Assembly (NCBI RefSeq): GCF_034008315.1
Contig: NZ_CP125377.1
Span: forward strand, 2,244,001-2,308,000
DNA from: Pseudomonas sp. P8_241
Lineage (GTDB): Bacteria; Pseudomonadota; Gammaproteobacteria; Pseudomonadales; Pseudomonadaceae
DNA: 64,000 nucleotides
Direction: 5' to 3'
Below the pieces are notes generated by a model. That model saw only the letters and a list, made by a program, of their open reading frames with translations, made no database searches and was not told where the DNA came from. The translations under genes were made by a program, and so were the position numbers. Positions 54,849 to 61,174 of the stretch are shown one piece after another (position 1 is the first letter of the stretch; each line of letters opens with the position of its first letter).

Positions 54849-55079
54849 GGGGCAAACTGTAGTCGATAAATTGTAAGAGAAGTTAACAGCTCGCAAATCT
54901 GTCATATAGCCGATAAGCGGTAAATGCCATTCACTGATGTTCGGCCATTCAGCGCTCCATACCGGCCTTCCAGTCGCAACCTTGGCTTAAATGCCCTGTT
55001 CACTGGAGCCGGGCGGGTGTCGCCTGTTACCATTCGCGCCTTGTTTGAAATTCGCTTTTTATTCTTTTCGAGACATGCC

Positions 55080-56561
55080 ATGACCACCGTCCGCACTCGC
55101 ATCGCGCCATCGCCTACCGGGGATCCCCACGTAGGTACCGCTTACATCGCATTGTTCAATTACTGCTTTGCCAAGCAGCATGGCGGTGAGTTCATCCTGC
55201 GGATCGAAGACACCGACCAGTTGCGTTCGACCCGCGAGTCCGAACAACAGATCTTCGACGCCCTGCGCTGGCTCGGTATCGACTGGAGCGAAGGCCCGGA
55301 CGTCGGCGGCCCGCACGGGCCTTATCGTCAAAGCGAACGCGGCGATATTTATCAGAAGTACTGCCAGCAACTGGTCGACATGGGACATGCCTTCCCGTGC
55401 TTCTGCACCGCCGAAGAACTGGACCAGATGCGCGCCGAGCAAATGGCTCGCGGTGAAACCCCGCGTTACGACGGCCGGGCGCTGTTGTTATCCAAAGAAG
55501 AAGTCGATCGTCGCCTGGCAGCAGGCGAACCGCACGTGATCCGCATGAAGGTGCCGAGCGAAGGCGTCTGCGTGGTGCCCGACATGCTGCGTGGCGACGT
55601 TGAAATCCCGTGGGACCGCATGGACATGCAGGTCCTGATGAAGACCGACGGCCTGCCGACGTACTTCCTGGCCAACGTGGTCGACGACCACCTGATGGGC
55701 ATTACCCACGTATTGCGTGGCGAAGAGTGGCTGCCATCGGCACCGAAGCTGATCCTGCTCTACGAATACTTCGGCTGGGAACAGCCGGAGCTGTGTTACA
55801 TGCCGCTGCTGCGTAACCCGGACAAGAGCAAGCTGTCAAAACGCAAGAACCCGACCTCGGTGACCTTCTACGAGCGCATGGGCTTCATGCCGGAAGCGAT
55901 GCTCAACTACCTGGGGCGCATGGGTTGGTCGATGCCGGACGAGCGCGAGAAGTTCTCGCTGCAGGAAATGGTCGATAACTTCGATCTGAAGCGAGTCTCC
56001 CTCGGCGGGCCGATCTTCGACATCGAGAAACTGTCGTGGCTCAACGGCCAATGGCTGCGTGACCTGCCGGTTGAAGAGTTCGCCGCGCGCGTGCAGAAGT
56101 GGGCGCTCAATCCTGAATACATGATGAAGATCGCGCCACACGTGCAGGGTCGGGTTGAAACCTTCAGCCAGGTTGCCCCGTTGGCCTGCTTCTTCTTTGC
56201 CGGTGGTGTAAACCCGGATGCCAAGCTGTTCGAATCCAAGAAGCTCTCGGGCGATCAGGTTCGTCAGTTGATGCAGTTGATCCTGTGGAAACTTGAAAGC
56301 CTGCGTCAGTGGGAGAAGGACAGCATCACTGCGACTATCCAGGCCGTGGTCGAATCCCTGGAGCTGAAGCTGCGTGACGCGATGCCGCTGATGTTCGCTG
56401 CGATCACCGGTCAGGCCAGCTCGGTGTCGGTGCTCGATGCGATGGAAATCCTTGGGCCGGACCTGACCCGTTTCCGTCTGCGCCAGGCCATTGACCTGCT
56501 GGGCGGCGTTTCGAAGAAAGAAAACAAGGAGTGGGAAAAGCTGTTGGGCTCTATCGCCTGA
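55080..56561 (+). CDS. gltX: Glutamyl-tRNA synthetase
   Basis: A 493-residue class I synthetase. The HIGH-like motif is [11 protein letters not shown] (11-21) and the KMSKS-like motif is KSKLSKRKN. It charges tRNA-Glu with glutamate. Two tRNA-Glu genes lie just downstream (56946 and 57231), a fitting neighbour set common in Pseudomonas. The start ATG is at 55080; a nearby upstream ATG at 55075 runs straight into a stop codon. Length agrees with the family. Confidence 0.96.
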   Translation: MTTVRTRIAPSPTGDPHVGTAYIALFNYCFAKQHGGEFILRIEDTDQLRSTRESEQQIFDALRWLGIDWSEGPDVGGPHGPYRQSERGDIYQKYCQQLVDMGHAFPCFCTAEELDQMRAEQMARGETPRYDGRALLLSKEEVDRRLAAGEPHVIRMKVPSEGVCVVPDMLRGDVEIPWDRMDMQVLMKTDGLPTYFLANVVDDHLMGITHVLRGEEWLPSAPKLILLYEYFGWEQPELCYMPLLRNPDKSKLSKRKNPTSVTFYERMGFMPEAMLNYLGRMGWSMPDEREKFSLQEMVDNFDLKRVSLGGPIFDIEKLSWLNGQWLRDLPVEEFAARVQKWALNPEYMMKIAPHVQGRVETFSQVAPLACFFFAGGVNPDAKLFESKKLSGDQVRQLMQLILWKLESLRQWEKDSITATIQAVVESLELKLRDAMPLMFAAITGQASSVSVLDAMEILGPDLTRFRLRQAIDLLGGVSKKENKEWEKLLGSIA

Positions 56562-56577
56562 TCCCACAGGGTTGACC

Positions 56578-56643
56578 TGTAGGAGCCGGCTTGCTGGCGA
56601 AGCGACCTTGCGGCCGCCATCGCTGGCAAGCCAGCTCCTACAG
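56578..56643. repeat. REP-type palindrome
   Basis: GTAGGAGCCGGCTTGCTGGC and CGCTGGCAAGCCAGCTCCTAC inverted units, just after gltX. Same family as 48398-48504. Confidence 0.75.
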
Positions 56644-56729
56644 TTGGGGAAAACCCCTGATTTGTCGGGGGAGGGCGGTAAGTGATTGTTATGTCGGCAA
56701 AAAATTTTAGTTTTTTTGCAAAATAAGTT

Positions 56730-56758
56730 TGACAGGCTTTCGATACACCCTTAAGATT
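56730..56758 (+). promoter_or_regulatory. Strong sigma-70 promoter of the tRNA cluster
   Basis: Perfect TTGACA, 17-bp spacer, TAAGAT, about 32 bp before the first tRNA. A GC-rich segment (CGCCCC) follows the -10 box, as in stringently controlled stable-RNA promoters. Confidence 0.8.
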
Positions 56759-56790
56759 CGCCCCGTCCTCAGCGATGACATCAACGATGA

Positions 56791-56866
<76 letters not shown>

Positions 56867-56945
56867 ATTTACACTTCGAGGTCTGGCCACACCGGCCTTG
56901 AAGCGATCAGCACTCAGCGTTGATCTGTTGTATAGAAGGGTTTGC

Positions 56946-57021
56946 GTCCCCTTCGTCTAGTGGCCTAGGACACCGCCCTTTCACGGCGGTAACAGGGGTT
57001 CGAGTCCCCTAGGGGACGCCA
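56946..57021 (+). tRNA. tRNA-Glu (anticodon TTC), copy 1
   Basis: A 76-nt cloverleaf with encoded CCA. The anticodon stem CCGCC/GGCGG encloses loop CTTTCAC. Its T-arm AGGGGTTCGAGTCCCCT is perfect. Confidence 0.96.
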
Positions 57022-57074
57022 GTTTTACAGAAGTGATGTTGCAAGATGTCACTCCGCCGAGAGGCGAAAAATCC

Positions 57075-57150
57075 GGGGCTTTAGCTCAGCTGGGAGAGCG
57101 CCTGCATGGCATGCAGGAGGTCAGCGGTTCGATCCCGCTAAGCTCCACCA
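57075..57150 (+). tRNA. tRNA-Ala (anticodon GGC), copy 2
   Basis: A 76-nt tRNA with encoded CCA, differing from copy 1 at a few positions, including compensatory changes in the T and anticodon stems. The loop is again ATGGCAT. Confidence 0.96.
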
Positions 57151-57230
57151 ATTTTACAGTTCAAGGTCTGGCCACACCGGCCTTGAATCGATCAGCACTC
57201 AGCACTGATCAGTTGTATAGAAGGGTTTGT

Positions 57231-57306
57231 GTCCCCTTCGTCTAGTGGCCTAGGACACCGCCCTTTCACGGCGGTAACAGGGGTTCGAGTCCCCTAGGGG
57301 ACGCCA
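57231..57306 (+). tRNA. tRNA-Glu (anticodon TTC), copy 2
   Basis: Identical to copy 1 over its length. It ends the tandem duplication, whose period is about 285 bp. Confidence 0.96.
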
Positions 57307-57332
57307 CGATTACCCGCTCTGCGGGATTTTAT

Positions 57333-57363
57333 AAGGGTCATTCAATTATTGAATGGCCCTTTT
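57333..57363 (+). terminator. Terminator of the tRNA operon
   Basis: Stem AAGGGTCATTCAA/TTGAATGGCCCTT with one internal mismatch, followed by a short T run. A smaller hairpin, CCCGC TCT GCGGG plus ATTTT, precedes it at 57313-57328. Confidence 0.8.
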
Positions 57364-57446
57364 GTTTGTCTGGCGTTTGGCCAAATCTCCCCTATCTCTT
57401 TCAAACTATTCTTCAGACCAGCGGTCACATCCACGACTTGCGGAAA

Positions 57447-57477
57447 ATTATTATGAGAATAATATTCTAGTCGTAAT
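57447..57477. promoter_or_regulatory. Candidate TetR operator
   Basis: A dyad centred at 57462: inner AGAATA/TATTCT (57456-57461/57463-57468) and outer ATTA/TAAT (57447-57450/57474-57477). It ends 15 bp before the TetR start codon, suitable for autoregulation. Confidence 0.5.
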
Positions 57478-57491
57478 ATTCGGAGGCAACG

Positions 57492-58031
57492 ATGAACGAT
57501 AAAAAAGCTCAAACCCGCGAACGCATCCTCAAGGCCGCCAGCGCAGCGCTGATTCAGCGTGGCCCGGCCGAACCGAGCGTGGGCGAGGTGATGGGCGCGG
57601 CGGGCCTGACGGTCGGCGGTTTCTACGCGCACTTCGAAAGCAAGGACGCCATGATGCTGGAGGCCTTCAGGCAATTGCTCGGTCACCGACGTGACCTGAT
57701 TGCCGACATGGATGCTGAACTGACCGGCGAAGAGCGTCGTGCGTTGGTGGCAGCGTTCTATCTGTCTCGCAAGCATCGCGACTCCTCCGAATCAGCCTGC
57801 CCGATTCCTGCATCAGTCGGTGAGCTTGGCCGACTGCCGGATGCCTTCCGTGAGGCTCTCAATGAGCACATGGAATTGATGGTCGCGCAGTTGGCGGCCA
57901 GCCCTGAAGAAACTGATAAAGCCTTGGCCGACATGGCCTTGATGGTGGGTGGTCTGGCTCTGGCGCGGGCGCTGGGGCCGGGAGAATTGTCCGATCGATT
58001 GCTGCGCGCCGCCAAATCGGCAGTGCGTTGA
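57492..58031 (+). CDS. TetR-family transcriptional regulator
   Basis: A 179-residue repressor. The N-terminal HTH spans about residues 8-52 (TRERILKAASAALIQRGPAEPSVGEVMGAAGLTVGGFYAHFESKDAMML). The ligand-binding part contains ACPIPASVGELGRLP, a pattern seen in regulators of quinone or aldehyde stress genes. CGGAGG precedes the ATG. The hydrolase gene follows by 29 bp and is probably in the same unit and under its control. The ligand is unknown. Confidence 0.85.
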   Translation: MNDKKAQTRERILKAASAALIQRGPAEPSVGEVMGAAGLTVGGFYAHFESKDAMMLEAFRQLLGHRRDLIADMDAELTGEERRALVAAFYLSRKHRDSSESACPIPASVGELGRLPDAFREALNEHMELMVAQLAASPEETDKALADMALMVGGLALARALGPGELSDRLLRAAKSAVR

Positions 58032-58060
58032 CCTGAAGGCTGCGGCCTGGGGAGAATGCG

Positions 58061-58894
58061 ATGAGCACGTTGAAGTGGGTTCGTGGCGTTAATGGTACCT
58101 TGGGCTGGTTTGCACCGAGGCTGGTCGCAAGCAAAATGCGCCTGGCCTACATGACACCGCGGGACCTGCCGCCGCGTGATTGGGAATTGCCACTGCTGGC
58201 CAGGTCCGAACGCATCACTTTGCGTTTCGGCCTGTCAGCACTGCGCTGGGGGCAGGGGCCTGCGGTGTTGCTGATGCATGGTTGGGAAGGGCGCCCGACG
58301 CAGTTCGCCAGCCTGATCACGGCGCTGGTCGATGCCGGTTATTCGGTCGTAGCGTTGGATGCTCCGGCTCACGGGCGCTCACCGGGCAGCGAAGCGAATG
58401 TGGTGCTGTTCGCCCGTGCCATGCTTGAAGCCGCCGCCGAACTGCCACCGCTGCAAGCGGTCATTGGTCATTCCATGGGGGGCGCCAGCGCAATGCTTGC
58501 GGTGCAATTGGGGCTGCGCACAGAGACACTGGTCACCATTTCCGCCCCGGCCCGCCTTCTTGGCGTTTTGCGCGGGTTCGCCCGCTATGTGGGTTTGCCC
58601 CCCAAGGCTCGTTCAGCCTTCATTCGTCAGGTCGAGAATGATGTCGGCATGCGCGCTGCGATGCTCGATGTCGCTCACTATCAACTCGACATGCCCGGCC
58701 TGATTGTCCATGCCGAGGATGATCACCTGGTCGCTGTTCAGGAATCGCAACTGATCCATGAGGCGTGGTTCGACAGTCGTCTGATGCGTCTGCAAGAGGG
58801 CGGGCATCAGCGCGTACTGGCCGATCCTCAGGTCATTGATGGGGTGTTATCACTGCTGGCCGGTCGCAGTCTGCAATCGCGCCAATCGGCCTGA
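58061..58894 (+). CDS. Alpha/beta hydrolase
   Basis: A 277-residue alpha/beta-hydrolase fold protein. The nucleophile elbow is GHSMGGAS with S138; the oxyanion region is LMHGWEGRP. The acid is probably Asp in HAEDDHLVAVQ and the base His in EGGHQRVL. Esterase or lipase activity on small esters is likely; the substrate is not evident. It is probably co-transcribed with the TetR gene. GGGGAGA lies upstream of the ATG. Confidence 0.85.
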   Translation: MSTLKWVRGVNGTLGWFAPRLVASKMRLAYMTPRDLPPRDWELPLLARSERITLRFGLSALRWGQGPAVLLMHGWEGRPTQFASLITALVDAGYSVVALDAPAHGRSPGSEANVVLFARAMLEAAAELPPLQAVIGHSMGGASAMLAVQLGLRTETLVTISAPARLLGVLRGFARYVGLPPKARSAFIRQVENDVGMRAAMLDVAHYQLDMPGLIVHAEDDHLVAVQESQLIHEAWFDSRLMRLQEGGHQRVLADPQVIDGVLSLLAGRSLQSRQSA

Positions 58895-58941
58895 GCATCC
58901 GTTACACTGCTCCAGTCGAAACTATCTGACCGGAGTGGGGC

Positions 58942-59379
58942 ATGGGCTGGGATCGGGAAACGCCATTTATCATTGATCTGCAAGTGGGCGCCGAGGACAT
59001 CGATGGGTTGGGCCATGCGAACAACGCGGTGTACGTGACCTGGCTCGAACGTTGTGCCTGGCGCCACTCCCAGCGGCTGGGGCTGGATCTGGTCGAGTAC
59101 CGTCGACTGGACCGCGCCATGGCGGTGGTGCGACACGAGATCGATTACCTGGCTGCGGCCTACGAGGGAGACGAGTTGCAGTTGGCGACCTGGATCGTCG
59201 ACTGGGATGAGCGCCTCAAGATGACCCGACACTTTCAGTTGGTTCGCCCGAGCGACAACACAACGCTGTTGCGCGCACAGACCACGTTCGTTTGCATCGA
59301 GTTGTCCACGGGCAGACCCAAGCGTATGCCGCCAGAATTCATTGAGGGTTATGGCCCGGCATTACAAGTCCCTGCCTGA
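58942..59379 (+). CDS. Acyl-CoA thioesterase, 4-hydroxybenzoyl-CoA thioesterase-like
   Basis: A 145-residue hot-dog thioesterase. The active-site motif is DIDGLGHANNAVYVTWLERCAW (Asp about residue 21, with the Asn/His region following), and the dimer strand is AMAVVRHEIDYLAAA. It hydrolyses acyl-CoA thioesters, probably as a tetramer. It is separated by 47 bp from the hydrolase gene upstream. The range of acyl groups cannot be told. Confidence 0.82.
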   Translation: MGWDRETPFIIDLQVGAEDIDGLGHANNAVYVTWLERCAWRHSQRLGLDLVEYRRLDRAMAVVRHEIDYLAAAYEGDELQLATWIVDWDERLKMTRHFQLVRPSDNTTLLRAQTTFVCIELSTGRPKRMPPEFIEGYGPALQVPA

Positions 59380-59389
59380 CACAATCCTT

Positions 59390-59467
59390 GTAGGAGCTGC
59401 CGAAGGCTGCGATCTTTTGATTTTGCTTTTTGAAGATCAAAAGATCGCAGCCTTCGGCAGCTCCTGC
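59390..59467. repeat. Long palindromic repeat, GTAGGAGCTGCCGAAGG type
   Basis: Inverted arms of about 30 bp (GTAGGAGCTGCCGAAGGCTG outward to ATCTTTTGAT) around a 16-base loop. Nearly the same as 61093-61170. Confidence 0.85.
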
Positions 59468-59516
59468 GGGGGGAAACCTGTAAACTGCCGCACGTTTTTC
59501 CTTGAGTGTGTTTTTC

Positions 59517-60476
59517 ATGCAAATTGCTTTGGCGCCCATGGAGGGGTTGGTCGACGACATCCTGCGCGACGTGCTGACCCGGGTGGGTGGCATCGATTGG
59601 TGCGTGACCGAATTCATCCGGGTCAACGACCAGTTGCTCACGCCGGCCTATTTCCACAAGTTCGGCCCCGAGTTACTCAACGGCGCTCGAACCGCGTCTG
59701 GCGTGCCGCTGCGCGTTCAGTTGTTGGGTTCCGACCCGGTGTGCCTGGCGGAAAACGCGGCGTTGGCCTGCGAGCTGGGCTCCGAGGTGATCGACCTGAA
59801 TTTCGGCTGTCCGGCCAAGACCGTCAACAAATCCCGTGGCGGCGCGGTGTTGCTCAAAGAGCCTGAGCTGCTCAACCAGATCGTCGAACACGTTCGTCGC
59901 GCCGTGCCCGCGCACATTCCCGTCACTGCCAAGATGCGCCTGGGCTTCGACAGCCCGGACGGTTCGTTGGTCTGTGCCACGGCTTTGGCCGAAGGTGGTG
60001 CCGAGCACATCGTGGTGCACGCGCGGACCAAGGTTGATGGTTATAAACCGCCCGCTCACTGGGAGTGGATTCCCCGGGTACAAGACGTGGTCAAGGTCCC
60101 GGTGTTCGCCAATGGTGATATCTGGAGCGTCGAGGACTGGCGCCGTTGCCGCGAAATCAGCGGCGTGGAAGACATCATGCTCGGCCGCGGTCTGGTTTCG
60201 CGCCCGGATCTCGCTCGACAGATTGCTGCTGCACGTGCCGGTGAGGAAGTGGTCGAGATGACCTGGAGCGAGCTGCTGCCGCTGATCCAGGACTTCTGGC
60301 TGCAAGCCAGGGCGCAGATGACAGCACGTCAATCTCCGGGCCGCCTGAAACAATGGTTGGCGATGCTGACCCGCAATTATCCCGAGGCGGCAGAGCTGTT
60401 TTCCGTCCTGCGACGTGAGACGGAGCTGGATCAGGTTTCGCGTCTGCTGGGTTTGCAGGTGGCCGAAGCGGCCTGA
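59517..60476 (+). CDS. dusC: tRNA-dihydrouridine(16) synthase
   Basis: A 319-residue FMN-dependent Dus enzyme: start [24 protein letters not shown]-binding segments [19 protein letters not shown] with catalytic C98, [15 protein letters not shown] and FANGDIWS. It reduces uridine in tRNA. The motif CVTEFIRV near residue 29 and the short C-terminal domain fit the DusC subgroup (U16). ATG at 59517 is preferred over GTG at 59502. The upstream palindrome ends 49 bp before the start. Confidence 0.88.
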   Translation: MQIALAPMEGLVDDILRDVLTRVGGIDWCVTEFIRVNDQLLTPAYFHKFGPELLNGARTASGVPLRVQLLGSDPVCLAENAALACELGSEVIDLNFGCPAKTVNKSRGGAVLLKEPELLNQIVEHVRRAVPAHIPVTAKMRLGFDSPDGSLVCATALAEGGAEHIVVHARTKVDGYKPPAHWEWIPRVQDVVKVPVFANGDIWSVEDWRRCREISGVEDIMLGRGLVSRPDLARQIAAARAGEEVVEMTWSELLPLIQDFWLQARAQMTARQSPGRLKQWLAMLTRNYPEAAELFSVLRRETELDQVSRLLGLQVAEAA

Positions 60477-60496
60477 AAAAATCTTCAAAAAAACCT

Positions 60497-60524
60497 CTTG
60501 AAATGCAATCAACGGTCCTTATCT
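60497..60524 (+). promoter_or_regulatory. Sigma-32 (heat-shock) promoter
   Basis: CTTGAAA (60497-60503), 13 bp, then CCTTATCT (60517-60524), matching the RpoH pattern CTTGAAA-N11-16-CCCCATNT. It lies 73 bp upstream of the Hsp20 gene. Confidence 0.7.
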
Positions 60525-60525
60525 A

Positions 60526-60597
60526 AGGGTTACGCGATGCCGAATTCGGGTCGCGGAGATAAAAAACCTTGCTGATTGTTTTCAGGAGATTTGAACC
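60526..60597 (+). promoter_or_regulatory. ROSE-like RNA thermometer in the Hsp20 leader
   Basis: The leader can form a first hairpin (GCGA/TCGC with inner CCGAATTCGG, 60534-60554). In the last hairpin TTGCTGA (60569-60575) pairs with TCAGGAG (60582-60588), covering the Shine-Dalgarno sequence. The G-G opposition inside that helix and the TTGCT motif are typical of ROSE elements, which melt on heating. Confidence 0.65.
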
Positions 60598-61044
60598 ATG
60601 AGTACTGCATTTTCCCTGGCACCACTGTTCCGTTCCTCGGTAGGTTTCGACCGTTTCAACGACCTGTTCGAAACCGCCCTGCGTAACGAGCCAGGCAGCA
60701 CCTACCCACCCTATAACGTGGAAAAACACGGCGACGATCAATACCGCATCGTTGTAGCGGCCGCCGGCTTCCAGGAAGAAGATCTGGAGCTGCAGGTCGA
60801 GAAAGGTGTGCTGACCATCAGTGGTGGCAAGCGTGACGCCAACGAAGGCGTGACCTTCCTGCATCAAGGCATTGCCCAGCGTGCATTCAAGCTGTCCTTC
60901 CGTCTGGCGGACCATATCGAGATCAAGGCTGCCGGTCTGAACAACGGTCTGTTGAGCATCGACCTGCTGCGGGTAATTCCTGAAGAGGCGAAAGCCAAGC
61001 GCATCCCGATCAACGGGACGCAAAAGCCAGCTCTGCAACACTAA
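60598..61044 (+). CDS. ibpA: Small heat-shock protein, Hsp20/IbpA type
   Basis: A 148-residue alpha-crystallin-domain chaperone. The N-terminal arm (STAFSLAPLFRSSVGFDRFNDLF) is followed by the crystallin domain (about 35-125: YRIVVAAAGFQEEDLELQVEKGVLTISG; GIAQRAFKLSFRLADHIEI) and a C-terminal tail with the I-x-I-like RIPING. It holds unfolded proteins during heat stress. Regulation appears double: a sigma-32-like promoter and a ROSE-like leader. The symbol follows the E. coli homologue. Confidence 0.9.
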   Translation: MSTAFSLAPLFRSSVGFDRFNDLFETALRNEPGSTYPPYNVEKHGDDQYRIVVAAAGFQEEDLELQVEKGVLTISGGKRDANEGVTFLHQGIAQRAFKLSFRLADHIEIKAAGLNNGLLSIDLLRVIPEEAKAKRIPINGTQKPALQH

Positions 61045-61055
61045 GCCAGAGCTAG

Positions 61056-61083
61056 AAAAGGGCGCCATCGGCGCCCTTTTTTT
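61056..61083 (+). terminator. Intrinsic terminator of the Hsp20 gene
   Basis: AAAAGGGCGCC, ATC, GGCGCCCTTTT hairpin followed by further T residues. Confidence 0.9.
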
Positions 61084-61092
61084 ACCTTCTTG

Positions 61093-61170
61093 GTAGGAGC
61101 TGCCGAAGGCTGCGATCTTTTGATCTTCAAATTGCACAATCAAAAGATCGCAGCCTTCGGCAGCTCCTAC
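61093..61170. repeat. Long palindromic repeat, GTAGGAGCTGCCGAAGG type
   Basis: Arms from GTAGGAGCTGCCGAAGGCTG through ATCTTTTGAT, with the exact complement ending at 61170, five bases before the stop codon of the convergent GGDEF/EAL gene. Same family as 59390-59467. Confidence 0.85.
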
Positions 61171-61174
61171 GGGA

